From the NCBI GenBank assembly GCA_025963645.1, contig JAOQAI010000015.1, positions 1 through 64,000 of the forward strand: a DNA stretch of 64,000 bases. The letters are read 5' to 3'. Every line of letters begins with the position of its first letter. Within the stretch, counting starts at the first letter, position 1. This DNA comes from Flaviaestuariibacter sp. (GTDB taxonomy: Bacteria; Bacteroidota; Bacteroidia; Chitinophagales; Chitinophagaceae). The position numbers and the translations under genes were made by a program. The notes under the pieces are model-generated. The model had not been told where the DNA came from. It worked only from the letters and a program-made list of their open reading frames with translations, and made no database searches. This document shows, piece after piece, positions 34,137 through 42,815 of the stretch.

Positions 34137-34244
34137 CTAATTAACTGCCAAATGAATGAAATAACCATTCACATCCCGCAACCAGGCATCGGAAAAAAGA
34201 TTTACCGTCCGCTTGATGCCGCTGAAAAATAGCCTTTGAGTTTG
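34137..34244 (-). pseudogene. Possible C-terminal remnant of a VOC-type protein
   Basis: An open stretch of 35 codons ends at a TAG (34137-34139) and reads ...LFSDAWLRDVNGYFIHLAVN. This resembles the final strand of glyoxalase/VOC proteins (W-F-R-D-P-D-G-x-x-I-x-L). No start or upstream part is seen. Confidence 0.2.
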
Positions 34245-34259
34245 GTACTAGTCCATTTA

Positions 34260-34752
34260 TTAGTTGAAGTAATACTTTTTAACTGCCTGCAGGCATCTCT
34301 CTACTTTCGCGGGCAAGTCGCAATAATCATCGGCGTAAGCTATATGCAACAAATGCGATTCATGGGCTAACTTCAATGATCCAGTACCTTTTTCCGACTT
34401 ATATAGTTTTACAGAATTAGGAGAGCACTCTAAGACATTATAGATATCATGAACAACGAATAAAATATCCGCAATTGGAACTTCGTTCTTTACAGTATAG
34501 CTGTCATTAGCATCATGAATCCGAAGGGTAACCGACAATTTCCTTTTTTGTCTACACTAACAGGAGCGATAATAGTCGACAAGTCTTTATGTACCTGCCG
34601 ATTTTGGATGCCCTCCCGCAACACCTGATTCATCACCTGCAAAAAGTTCTTAGCGGCTGCCTTTTTGTTTTGTGCTGCAGCATGTGTTGTTCCAATAAGA
34701 CCAGGCATAATACCAGCAAGAAGGAGGCAAGACGTTCTTTAGTTATGAACAT
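34260..34752 (-). pseudogene. Frameshifted exported protein gene
   Basis: Three frames join into one plausible protein. ATG at 34752 starts MFITKERLASFLLVLC, a signal peptide. Near 34720 the good reading moves to a second frame (LLLAGIMPGLIGTTHAAAQNKKAAAK), which completes the signal peptide. At the A6 run near 34550 one extra A would join ...APVSVDKK to ...LSVTLRIHDANDSYTV in a third frame, ending KKYYFN at 34260. The product would be about 160 residues and exported. Two frameshifts suggest a decayed gene; sequencing errors in runs are the alternative. No family is recognised. Confidence 0.5.
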
Positions 34753-35005
34753 ACTTGTAATATTAAGAATTTTTGTGGTTCCGCTTCCTTCAACCAAGCA
34801 CTTGTTATTGGCTTATCGCAGCACTAGTCTTAGCCGAAATCTGCACCTAGAATCGGACGATTATCTAACTTAGTTTTGGACCTATTAGCTTTAGAAAGGC
34901 TGTAAAATTGATAAGCTCTTCCATAATTTGACGCATTAAAATGATCTGTTTTTTTGATATACAATCAAGGTTTGCTTTTACTTTTTCGTACAAATTGCGC
35001 GAATG

Positions 35006-36016
35006 CTACTTGTAAAAGCTCTCATTCATTGCGCTTATTACCATTGCTTCAAATTCCCTTAGCTCCTCAGCATTTGGAGGCAACCCGATCAAGCAGTGTA
35101 TTTGCCCCGGGAAACATTTGTCCCAGACCTTTACACCTGATTTTCTAAGTTTTGCTGCATACAAAATTCCATCCTCCCTTAACGGATCAAACTCGGCATT
35201 TATAATTACAGCGGGTGGCAGTCCTTTTAGATCCGGATTTAATATTGGAGATACTTCGGGATTGTTGAATTCGCCGGGAGCATAGGTTTCTATAGCAAAA
35301 TAACAGGCAGCTTTCGTTTGAAAATAACCTTTTGCATTCTCCTGGTAAGAGACCGAAGACTCTATGTTGTTAGGACTGCAATCAATTGGAAGCCCGTTTA
35401 ATACCTGCAGCTTTATTTTATTAATGATGCCTTCTTTTTTTGCCCTATGTGTTACCACAGTTGCCAGGTTAGCACCCGCGCTATTGCCCATTAAAACAAT
35501 GCGGCTGGTATCACCACCCAGCTCACCACCATGTTCTGCAATCCATTTAAAAGCATTGTAACTGTCATTCACAGCTGCCGGAAACTTATGCTCGGGAGCT
35601 ACACGGTAATCAACCGCAAACAAAATGGCTCCATAGGTTTTTGCTTCTTGCCAAAGTGAATGCTCCAGTCCTGGTAGAAGCGGCGATATAAAGCTGCCAC
35701 CATGATAATTGATAATAATTGGAAGGTCCTTTAAATGCAAGGGATTAAAGACTAGTACCGGAATACTATCAGCCGTAACTTTAATTCTTTTCACATCCGC
35801 ACTTGGATAGGGTATTGAAGGAGGTCCTGCAAACTTTAGTTGCTCGATAGGAATTTTACGAAGCTGTTCAAGAGTGAAATCTTGATTTCCAATCATTTTT
35901 AAAAACGAAGCGACTCTGGGATCCAGTTGCCTGGTGCCGCATGATTGGGCTTGAAGGGGTCCCTGTTTAAAGAGAAGCAGAAGGGTTAAGCTAATTAGGA
36001 GCGTAGATTTTTTCAT
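35006..36016 (-). CDS. Exported alpha/beta hydrolase, HSL-type esterase
   Basis: 336 residues with signal peptide (MKKSTLLISLTLLLLFKQGPLQAQ). The hormone-sensitive-lipase family motifs are present: HGGSF for the oxyanion hole (about residue 106), LMGNSAGAN with the nucleophilic Ser (about 177), AEFDPLRED with the acid (about 274) and GQIHC with the catalytic His (about 304). It should hydrolyse short-chain esters; natural substrate unknown. It is last in a minus-strand run of five genes led by a Crp/Fnr regulator and lies 27 bp after the preceding gene. Confidence 0.85.
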   Translation of the reverse strand: MKKSTLLISLTLLLLFKQGPLQAQSCGTRQLDPRVASFLKMIGNQDFTLEQLRKIPIEQLKFAGPPSIPYPSADVKRIKVTADSIPVLVFNPLHLKDLPIIINYHGGSFISPLLPGLEHSLWQEAKTYGAILFAVDYRVAPEHKFPAAVNDSYNAFKWIAEHGGELGGDTSRIVLMGNSAGANLATVVTHRAKKEGIINKIKLQVLNGLPIDCSPNNIESSVSYQENAKGYFQTKAACYFAIETYAPGEFNNPEVSPILNPDLKGLPPAVIINAEFDPLREDGILYAAKLRKSGVKVWDKCFPGQIHCLIGLPPNAEELREFEAMVISAMNESFYK

Positions 36017-36043
36017 TATAAAGGCAGTTTGGGTTTATTTGGA

Positions 36044-36784
36044 TTATAATTCTTTTCGTTGCATGAGCATTTTTCTGGCGCCGGCACTAATTTCCTGTTT
36101 CCAAAGTCTTCTATCGGATTTGTCGATGTAGTAGGTCATAGAAGTTTGGATTAGATCTCCACTGATTTCATCCCTTACACTTACAATCCAAACCTCCCTG
36201 TTTCCAGATTTATTACTTTGAAAAGTTCCGCTGGTAACATTTTTAATGAAAGCACCGATCACTCCTATTTTGCCAGTTGGGTTGTAATCATAAATCGAAA
36301 TGTCTTGTGTGTAGCCATCTTTAAGGGGTAGCCAGGTAATCAGCGCCGGGTATAAATTACTATCGAAATACGCAGCTCTGGTAGTGTCGCTCACTATTGT
36401 TTGGACTTGCTTTGTTTTATCGTTGTATTGTCCAGTAACCACCTTTCCAAAATTTAAAACCATGTCTCTTTGCATATTACTGGAGGTATGCCGGATAGGA
36501 GCAAGGGTCGATAGTCTGGCAACCGTAGTATCGATCCAAGGGGCTTTGCTGTTTTTCATGGCGACAGACGTAACTATTGTAAGTAACTCTTTGTCTTTTA
36601 GGACCTCTGTGGACACTTCGCCTATTTCCATTTTAAGGGTGTCTTTCAGGGCATACCAGGTCATTGTATAGGTTTCGCTTTTTATCCACTTCTTTTCAAA
36701 TGAGCGTTCTCCTGGTGTAAGTCTTGTTTGTGCATTGCCTGCGACTATGGAAAGGATCAGGAATAAAGTAATAACTGATTTCAT
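36044..36784 (-). CDS. Exported protein, function unknown
   Basis: 246 residues from ATG at 36784, which begins the signal peptide MKSVITLFLILSIVAGNAQ; the frame runs further upstream into the previous gene without support. The mature part is beta-rich (SETYTMTWYALKDTLKMEIG, LYPALITWLPLKDGYTQDISIYDY) with regularly spaced aromatic residues. It ends EISAGARKMLMQRKEL. The fold resembles periplasmic lipid-binding half-barrels such as DUF3108, but no motif fixes it. It lies 27 bp before the esterase gene and 11 bp after the DUF4386-like gene. Confidence 0.55.
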   Translation of the reverse strand: MKSVITLFLILSIVAGNAQTRLTPGERSFEKKWIKSETYTMTWYALKDTLKMEIGEVSTEVLKDKELLTIVTSVAMKNSKAPWIDTTVARLSTLAPIRHTSSNMQRDMVLNFGKVVTGQYNDKTKQVQTIVSDTTRAAYFDSNLYPALITWLPLKDGYTQDISIYDYNPTGKIGVIGAFIKNVTSGTFQSNKSGNREVWIVSVRDEISGDLIQTSMTYYIDKSDRRLWKQEISAGARKMLMQRKEL

Positions 36785-36795
36785 TGTTGTTCGTT

Positions 36796-37509
36796 TTATA
36801 AAGTGTTTGAATGAGCCGTTTTGAGTGTTATGAATCTTAACCCAACAAGAACCAACCAAAGTAGCCAAAGAGTGCTTCCCACAAAGCCAGCTATATCAAG
36901 AACCGGAAAGGAAGGAATAACGGTTGCTAATAGCTCTCCCTGTGCAAGCAGATAGATGAAGGAAGCTAGGTATCCCCACCAGGCGATCCATTTTGGAATA
37001 AGCTTTGTTTTTAAAAGGGCAGCAGCTGTAAATACTGTCCAGATGATCGTGAAGAGTTGTCCTAGATGCTCCCCTAATAAGACGCCTCCAAATTGATGGA
37101 CTGCTCTAAATATCATACTAATTGATGCCTGTGCAGCAGGGGTTTGCGCACTTACGTATTCTGTAGCAAGCATTGGTACTACAAATACCCATCGCAAAAG
37201 ACCAATAATTTGCACAACCCCAGAAACTATTCCAATAGTAGTCACCCACTTTAGAGATGATATCTTTTTTAGTTCTAAGTTTTGGCCAATAAGTGAGTAG
37301 GCGATCAGCAGCGGCAAACCTAACAGGGCAAAAGCCAGCCATGTAAGGATTAGAGTCGTGCCACCCTTGTGAAATTCGGTAAGAACGGTTCCGCTTTCGG
37401 CTCTTAATATATCCGGGTAATCAAATGTAAGTGTCAACATCGTATAGGGAACAGTGACACCTAGTGCACCTATTATCAGAAGCGAGCCAATTAATTTTTC
37501 TTGTTTCAT
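36796..37509 (-). CDS. DUF4386-like integral membrane protein
   Basis: 237 residues with six predicted membrane helices (about 8-28, 50-70, 85-108, 130-155, 165-185, 195-222). The start MKQEKLIGSLLIIGALGVTVPY and the loop between helices 1 and 2 resemble DUF4386 proteins, which are of unknown function. It sits in the Crp/Fnr-led gene run between an outer-membrane-like protein and an exported protein. Confidence 0.55.
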   Translation of the reverse strand: MKQEKLIGSLLIIGALGVTVPYTMLTLTFDYPDILRAESGTVLTEFHKGGTTLILTWLAFALLGLPLLIAYSLIGQNLELKKISSLKWVTTIGIVSGVVQIIGLLRWVFVVPMLATEYVSAQTPAAQASISMIFRAVHQFGGVLLGEHLGQLFTIIWTVFTAAALLKTKLIPKWIAWWGYLASFIYLLAQGELLATVIPSFPVLDIAGFVGSTLWLLWLVLVGLRFITLKTAHSNTL

Positions 37510-37527
37510 CTTGAAATAATTAGGAGC

Positions 37528-37983
37528 TTAAAAGAAGAAGGAATAGCTGATGCCAGGTGTTGGATTGATTTGAACATCCTTTCCTTTTGCTGATAAGGCA
37601 GCAGCGCCAATCCTAAGGTTTATTCCCCGATAAGCCATCCATCGAAAACCCACTTCCCCTATGGCTGCATTTTGATTTTTATAGTCTTTGCTAAGTCCTC
37701 TTGCATAGGAGATAGAGCTATAAAATGAAGAAGGGTGTTCTTTCCTTCCCACCGGTAAAAACCAATAGGTTAACCCGGTTCTAATGAATTTTGTTGTGAT
37801 GCCTGATTCAAAGTTGGTTAGATAATAACCTGCATGTATGGAAATATGCCGGTATCTATACTCTGCACCAACGGATGGATTTCTAAATCCATTGATACTG
37901 AATTCATTCTTGGAAAACTCTTTTTGTGCAAAGGCATTAATAATTGAAAATGTAAGCAGTAGAACAATAGTCATTTTTTTCAT
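37528..37983 (-). CDS. Small predicted outer-membrane beta-barrel-like protein
   Basis: 151 residues from ATG at 37983 (MKKMTIVLLLTFSIINAFAQ, signal peptide). The mature part has alternating aromatic strands (YRYRHISIHAGYYLTNF, FIRTGLTYWFLPVG, SFYSSISYARGLS) and ends ISYSFFF. A terminal Phe run of this kind is typical of proteins inserted by BamA. The short length suggests a small barrel of about eight strands. Function unknown. Confidence 0.55.
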   Translation of the reverse strand: MKKMTIVLLLTFSIINAFAQKEFSKNEFSINGFRNPSVGAEYRYRHISIHAGYYLTNFESGITTKFIRTGLTYWFLPVGRKEHPSSFYSSISYARGLSKDYKNQNAAIGEVGFRWMAYRGINLRIGAAALSAKGKDVQINPTPGISYSFFF

Positions 37984-38054
37984 GTCGTTTAGTTTTGGTT
38001 GTTGACGACACAAAGGTGGACTTACTGCAAAGGGGCTAACAGGACAAATGTCTA

Positions 38055-38627
38055 TTAATTGGCAAGGCGTAAATTATTTCTTATTCTGCTTAGATGTCTG
38101 GGCGTAACCCCAATTATGGAGGCGAGGTATTGAACTGGAATTTGTTGTATCAGCTCAGGTTCTTTAAAAAGCATTTTCTCATAACGTTGGCCTGCCGAGA
38201 GCATAATGCCATCTAAGCGGCTTTCTTCTATACAACAGATCTGCCATTCCAAAAGACCTATATAATAGTCCTTAAAAGAGGGTATGGTTTGCTGAAGCTT
38301 TTTAAAATCGTTCTTGTTGATTATCCAGGTTGAGGAATCTACAATAGCCCGAATGTTTTCTTTGGAGGGGACTTGTTTTATAAAACTTACAAGCGATGCA
38401 ATAAGATTATTTGCGCCAAGCGAATAGGTCGTTTTTTCTTCGCCATCGAGGTTAATGAAATATTGAAAAAAACCTGATTCAATAAATCCTAAATGGGTAC
38501 TGGTTTTCCCTTCTTCTGCAAAGAAGTCGCCTTTACGAAAGTGCTTTAGTGTAAAATAACCTGTAATTTGTTCAGCTTCTTCACCACTGAAGCCTCCTTG
38601 AAGAAAGAACGATTTAAGTAAATCCAC
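38055..38627 (-). CDS. Crp/Fnr family transcriptional regulator
   Basis: 190 residues. The N-terminal cyclic-nucleotide-binding fold (KGDFFAEEGKTSTHLGFIESGFFQYF) lacks the full set of cAMP-contact residues, so the ligand is unclear. A dimer helix and a C-terminal HTH (IQQIPVQYLASIIGVTPRHLSRIRN) follow. It is divergent from a second Crp/Fnr gene 103 bp away and is upstream of the four genes to 35006, which it probably controls. Confidence 0.8.
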   Translation of the reverse strand: MDLLKSFFLQGGFSGEEAEQITGYFTLKHFRKGDFFAEEGKTSTHLGFIESGFFQYFINLDGEEKTTYSLGANNLIASLVSFIKQVPSKENIRAIVDSSTWIINKNDFKKLQQTIPSFKDYYIGLLEWQICCIEESRLDGIMLSAGQRYEKMLFKEPELIQQIPVQYLASIIGVTPRHLSRIRNNLRLAN

Positions 38628-38730
38628 GTTTGTAGAATTATGGTTGCGATGACTAATCTAACACTATATGTTGAAAAGGAAGAATTGTTCATAATATAGA
38701 TAAGTGAATGTTCATGGCTACTTTTAAAAA

Positions 38731-39324
38731 ATGGATAGGGATGGCGATCTATTGAATCTTCGTACTCTTTTTCAATCTTTTGGAGAGATTCCGGATAGTG
38801 ATTGGGAACTGTTGCTGCCGCACTTACAGGAGAAGGTTCTAAAGAAGCACGATTTCTTTGCTGAAGAAGGCAAGACGGCAATGACTGTAGCTTATGTAAT
38901 AGAAGGTAATCTGAGACAGTTCTACACCAAAGACGGAGAGGAGCGTACTACCTATTTTTATTTCTCCGGCAATTTAATGTGCTCTTATATAAGTTGTCTA
39001 ACCAAACAACCTTCCTTGTTAACTATCGAGGCATTAAGCGATATCCACATGCTTTGCTTCCCTTATAAAGTGTTGGAGGACCTTTATGAAAGGAGCCATG
39101 CCTGGAACACCTGCGGAAGACGATTGGCAGAATATTTAGCCACTGGATTGGAAGAACGAATGGTAAGCCTGCTGCTACAAAGTCCAGAGGAGCGCTACCG
39201 GTCTTTACTTTCCAGCTCCAAAAAGAGGATATTAGAGCAAATACCGCAGCAATACATTGCTAGTTACTTAGGCATAACGCCTGTGAGTTTGAGCCGCATT
39301 CGCGGACGTATTACAAAGCTATAG
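38731..39324 (+). CDS. Crp/Fnr family transcriptional regulator
   Basis: 197 residues. Same architecture as the divergent gene at 38055: KKHDFFAEEGKTAMTVAYVIEGNLRQFY, a sensor beta-roll, then HTH ILEQIPQQYIASYLGITPVSLSRIRG. FFAEEGKT is shared exactly by both proteins, so they are related copies. Its 3' end overlaps the convergent DUF4260 gene by 14 bp. Confidence 0.8.
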   Translation: MDRDGDLLNLRTLFQSFGEIPDSDWELLLPHLQEKVLKKHDFFAEEGKTAMTVAYVIEGNLRQFYTKDGEERTTYFYFSGNLMCSYISCLTKQPSLLTIEALSDIHMLCFPYKVLEDLYERSHAWNTCGRRLAEYLATGLEERMVSLLLQSPEERYRSLLSSSKKRILEQIPQQYIASYLGITPVSLSRIRGRITKL

Positions 39325-39691
39325 CCCCTTTAGGTTGTTTTTGCAGAGCGCCTAGGTGCGTGTCCTTAAAGCCGGTTTCATACTTTAATCCATAACCTAA
39401 AATGCGGTCAAAGGATGCATGTGCAAATAGAAGTAGCCCTACAGCAATTAGTACTTCATTTGACATTAGGTATCCTGTTCCGGCAATAGCTATAGCAACT
39501 CCCTTATGGTGAAATAAATTGTATAGGAATGCGTCACAGCGGATATTTAGGGCATATCCAAGCATACCAATATCAGGAAGGAAAAATAAGATGCACCAGA
39601 GCCACACCGGAAGACCAAGAGTGTAGTAAGATAAAAGGTAAATCGCTGCAAGCGTCATTGCTGCTTCCTCTGTTTTCAATATCGTTTTCAT
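39311..39691 (-). CDS. DUF4260 family membrane protein
   Basis: 126 residues from ATG at 39691 (MKTILKTEEAAMTLAAIYLLS). Four hydrophobic segments are visible. LPDIGMLGYALN, LFHHKGVAIAI and LFAHASFDRILGYGLKY with a final KDTHLG match DUF4260, a small family of unknown function with conserved His and Asp residues. The frame continues upstream of this ATG without support. Confidence 0.7.
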   Translation of the reverse strand: MKTILKTEEAAMTLAAIYLLSYYTLGLPVWLWCILFFLPDIGMLGYALNIRCDAFLYNLFHHKGVAIAIAGTGYLMSNEVLIAVGLLLFAHASFDRILGYGLKYETGFKDTHLGALQKQPKGAIAL

Positions 39692-39810
39692 TGTTTCTAA
39701 TTTGATAACAAAACTAGCAGCCCGAAAATGCAAAATAGTTAACAATAGATAAGAAACCTGTCTGTTGTAGTTCTAATTGCGACCTTTCGATCCTCATAGA
39801 CGTAATCTGA

Positions 39811-40239
39811 CAGAGCGGACCCGGAACAGGTGTAACACCAGATGTTAAGGTAAGTGCCGGTGAAGCACTATTAAAGGCACAGGAAGTTATTTTTCAGGAA
39901 CGATTACTGAGTGCAAAAGATAAAAAGGAAAAACACAAAAATGAATATTACCTGAGAGCATTACTACCAACTAAGGAGATAAATGATATTCCTTTGACCC
40001 AGTTAAGGCAACTTACAGGAACTTATCCGGATATAACAGTCTACCTTGAAGGAGGTAAGCTTTTCAGCAAGAACAACCATAATAGGAGAGTCTCTGAACT
40101 AATGCATATTTCGGATAATTTATTTGTGCTGGAGGAAAATGCACAAATAGAATTTTTTAAGGATAATACAGGACATTATTCAATAGTCAAGATTTATCTA
40201 AATGATGGAAATGTTTTCGAAGAAGCAAAAAAGGAATAA
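39811..40239 (+). pseudogene. Truncated S41-family peptidase, C-terminal remnant
   Basis: An open stretch of 142 codons begins right after an in-frame TGA and has no good start codon. It reads GTGVTPDVKVSAGEALLKAQ, matching the end of the S41 tail-specific protease domain (usual form G-x-G-V-x-P-D-V-x-V). The part after it (LTGTYPDITVYLEGGKLFS, then LFVLEENAQIEFFKDNTGHY) matches the small beta-domain that ends many Bacteroidota S41 peptidases. The PDZ and catalytic parts are missing, so it cannot be active. Confidence 0.6.
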
Positions 40240-40454
40240 TTTATAAACAACATTTGAGCAGGTATAACTTACATAAAGAAAGTGTAAAAATGACGTTCCA
40301 GTAGTGTAACCATCATTGGTGGCAATGAAGTGAATTATAATAACATCACTGATTTGCGGGACGGAGCACCTATTATTATTGGTAAGCTAGGTGTTTACAT
40401 CCGATGCATTCTGATACGTTTAACCTGGCAATAAGAGTATATCATTTTCTGCAC

Positions 40455-40523
40455 GGCAACGCGAGTTTATCTGTTCTTGTAATTGAGTACATAACACTGA
40501 GATATATTGCATAAAGTCAACTC
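40455..40523 (+). repeat. Interspersed repeat, copy 2
   Basis: GGCAACGCGAGTTTATCTG...GTAATTGAGTACATAACACTGAGATATATTGCATAAAGTCAAC in broken form; it diverges from copy 1 after the core and shares its right end with the copy at 40689. Confidence 0.65.
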
Positions 40524-40556
40524 TTAAATAGGAGAGAACTAATGCATTCGGTGCCG

Positions 40557-40662
40557 GGCAACACGAGTTTATCCCTTTCTGTAATCGAGAACAACCCACT
40601 GCGATGTATCGCAGTTTTTCAATTTTCTGATGTAGACTTTTTAGTTCGAACTCGGGAAAGGG
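40557..40662 (+). repeat. Interspersed repeat, long copy 3
   Basis: It starts GGCAACACGAGTTTATCC, contains GTAATCGAGAACAAC and TGCGATGTATCGCA, and ends TTCGAACTCGGGAAAGGG. It aligns along its full length with 27421-27529. Confidence 0.75.
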
Positions 40663-40688
40663 TAGGGATGAACATCCATGATTAGCAG

Positions 40689-40756
40689 GGCAACTGAGTT
40701 TATCTGTTTCAGTAATCGAAAACAACATACTGCGATACATTGCATAATGTCAACTT
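40689..40756 (+). repeat. Interspersed repeat, copy 4
   Basis: GGCAACTGAGTTTATCTG, GTAATCGAAAACAACATAC and TGCGATACATTGCATAATGTCAACTT in succession; this is the short form like copy 2. Confidence 0.7.
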
Positions 40757-40968
40757 TAAAAAGAAGAAGCGTTTAGGGCTTAAACTCGGATTTTATATTT
40801 CGGTATTTATACAAAAGGCTGAAAAATACTCTTTAGAGGAAAGAGCAATAATTTATTGATTCCTATTTAAGTTATAGTTATTCAGTTACTTATGCGCAAT
40901 AAGAGTGGCAAATCTCGAAGCAACTAGTTTGAATTTTGACCTTTAGTCTCCAAATTTCAGGTGTCACT

Positions 40969-41697
40969 TTACTGAAGGCCCTTTAGCATTTTATAAAACG
41001 CATCAGCGTACGTATCGCTGATAGGGATGACTTGGTCGGCAATCCAGATCCTTTTTTTCTCGATGTGGTCAATCTTTTCAATCGCTATTAGGAAGGACCG
41101 ATGCACCCGGGCAAACCCACGGGAAGGCAGCAATTCTTCAAGCTTGGCAAAATTCTGTAGGGTCATGATCTTCTCCTCCCTTGTATGGATGCGCAAGTAG
41201 TCTTTCATCCCCTGCACAAATAGAATATCACTAATAGCCACTTTCTGGATGCGGTGGCCCACTTTCAAGAAGAGGTATTCGGACTCGCTTTTGGGTTCCC
41301 GAATTGGCTCCGTCGTTTCGGGTTGTAGTTTTGTACTTTGTTCCTCATACAGTCGCAAAGCCGTCTTATAAAACCGTTCGAATGAAAAGGGCTTTAAGAG
41401 GTAGTCCCTGACCTCCAGTTCAAAGGCCTTCAGTGCGTACTGGTCGTATGCCGTAGTAAGAATGATCATCGGCTTTGGGTTCAGCATCGGGATAAAGCTA
41501 AGCCCATCGAGGTCTGGCATGTTAACGTCCAGAAACAGGAGGTCAGGACCGTTTTCCTTCATTGAACCTACAGCTTCCAAAGGGCTCGAAAAAATTCCTT
41601 TCAACTCCAAAAAAGAAACCTTTGCGATATAGGCTTCCAGTATCTCCTGCGCCAAGGGCTCATCATCAATTATATAGCAGGTGAGCTTTTCTTTCAT
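40969..41697 (-). CDS. LytTR-family response regulator
   Basis: 242 residues from ATG at 41697 (MKEKLTCYIIDDEPLAQEIL); the open frame upstream lies inside the kinase gene and is not coding. The receiver domain has acidic residues Asp11/12 and phosphoacceptor Asp57 (LLFLDVNMPDLDG). The LytTR DNA-binding domain follows (EYLFLKVGHRIQKVAISDILFVQ... FARVHRSFLIAIEKIDHI). It overlaps the kinase gene by 32 bp and forms a LytS/LytR-type pair with it. Divergent ABC/M1 genes are the likely targets. Confidence 0.9.
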   Translation of the reverse strand: MKEKLTCYIIDDEPLAQEILEAYIAKVSFLELKGIFSSPLEAVGSMKENGPDLLFLDVNMPDLDGLSFIPMLNPKPMIILTTAYDQYALKAFELEVRDYLLKPFSFERFYKTALRLYEEQSTKLQPETTEPIREPKSESEYLFLKVGHRIQKVAISDILFVQGMKDYLRIHTREEKIMTLQNFAKLEELLPSRGFARVHRSFLIAIEKIDHIEKKRIWIADQVIPISDTYADAFYKMLKGLQ

Positions 41698-42703
41698 GAG
41701 GCTGTGATTGAAGGCCATGAATGTTGAGAACAACCGTGAATGTTTCGCCGGTATTGTGAATGTCCACCGTGTGCTGTCCCGGATACAGCAAAAGCAGCCT
41801 TTTTCGAACGTTCGGCAAGCCGATACCGCCAGGTTTATCAAGAGCGCTGGGCACATTCTTACCAACCGGGTTCTGGACGCTGAAGGTAAGCGTATCGCCT
41901 TTAACCTTCACATTCACTTTAATATCGCCGGGAGCTAACCGGGCGGGGCTGTGCTTGTAAGCGTTTTCAAGCAAATGGATGAAAAGCAGTGGGGCAATGT
42001 GAGCCGCACCCATTTCTCCTTCTATTTTCAAATCCACTATGGGCTTCTGTTTATACCGAAGCTGTTGCAAACTCACATAGTCTTGCAAATACTCCATCTC
42101 CCTTGTCAGTGGTACCGTAGGAGCATTAGACTCGTAAATCATGTAGCGCATCAGCGAAGCCAACTGCATAACAGCCTCTGGTCCCGCTGGCGCTTGCTTG
42201 TACACCAGCGTGTGGATGTTATTAAGGGTGTTAAACAAAAAATGCGGATTGATCTGCGATTTGAGGTAATACAGTTCGGACTCTACGGCCTCTTTCTCCA
42301 GCTGCTCTTTTTTGACGGTATTGATCACCAAGGTCTCTGTGACCCTGGCCAGCCAACTAAGGAAAATAAAGGGTAGTACAATTGAGATCAGGTAAATAAT
42401 ATATTGCTGAAAGAAACTATTCGGGCCATCCGGACTTCTATTATGAAAGAACAAATAGATGAAAGGAGCGGTCGAGATTATTAGCGCCAGTCCCAGAAAA
42501 TAAGCTCGATCCGCTCTTTTGCCTGAATAGCGGCTCAGTAGTGCGAAATGGCTGTAAAACACATACAAACAGGTCAATATAATACCTGTGGTCAAGGCTT
42601 GCCAGTTGGAATTATCATCTTTTAGCTGAAGAATTACCAACAGGGAAAAAAGGATCCAGAGAACAAGATGGATCCGTACGAATATTTTCTTTATTCGCTT
42701 CAT
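41666..42703 (-). CDS. LytS/YehU-type sensor histidine kinase
   Basis: 345 residues. Four membrane helices (about 9-27, 38-55, 68-86, 98-118) and a short coiled linker lead to the His_kinase domain. SQINPHFLFNTLNNIHTLV holds the phospho-accepting His154. LLENAYKHSP is the N-box, and GGIGLPNVRKRL is the G-box of the ATP-binding domain. No extracytoplasmic sensor domain is present, so the signal is probably sensed in the membrane. It is transcribed together with the LytTR regulator and divergently from the ABC-M1 pair. Confidence 0.9.
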   Translation of the reverse strand: MKRIKKIFVRIHLVLWILFSLLVILQLKDDNSNWQALTTGIILTCLYVFYSHFALLSRYSGKRADRAYFLGLALIISTAPFIYLFFHNRSPDGPNSFFQQYIIYLISIVLPFIFLSWLARVTETLVINTVKKEQLEKEAVESELYYLKSQINPHFLFNTLNNIHTLVYKQAPAGPEAVMQLASLMRYMIYESNAPTVPLTREMEYLQDYVSLQQLRYKQKPIVDLKIEGEMGAAHIAPLLFIHLLENAYKHSPARLAPGDIKVNVKVKGDTLTFSVQNPVGKNVPSALDKPGGIGLPNVRKRLLLLYPGQHTVDIHNTGETFTVVLNIHGLQSQPHERKAHLLYN

Positions 42704-42815
42704 GGGATAAAGGTATTTTTTCCTGCCATTCTTTCACCATGTTCTCTACCAGCAGTCTGTTCCAATCTACGAATGGGCAAAAAGCATCAGCAAATGCACT
42801 GGCAGACGCAAAATA

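Larger units (their letters stand above)
40240..40968. other. 729-bp spacer with three interspersed repeats
   Basis: No real gene is seen. A minus-strand open frame (40420-40740) is made of three repeat copies read in one frame. A short plus-strand open stretch (about 40290-40432, ...VTIIGGNEVNYNNITDLRDG) might be another gene fragment. Confidence 0.6.

Noticed and set aside
40290-40432. Plus-strand open stretch containing VTIIGGNEVNYNNITDL
   Set aside because: It may be a gene fragment, but it is short, has no start codon and no recognised family.
40420-40740. Minus-strand open frame of 106 codons
   Set aside because: It is made from three repeat copies read in one frame.
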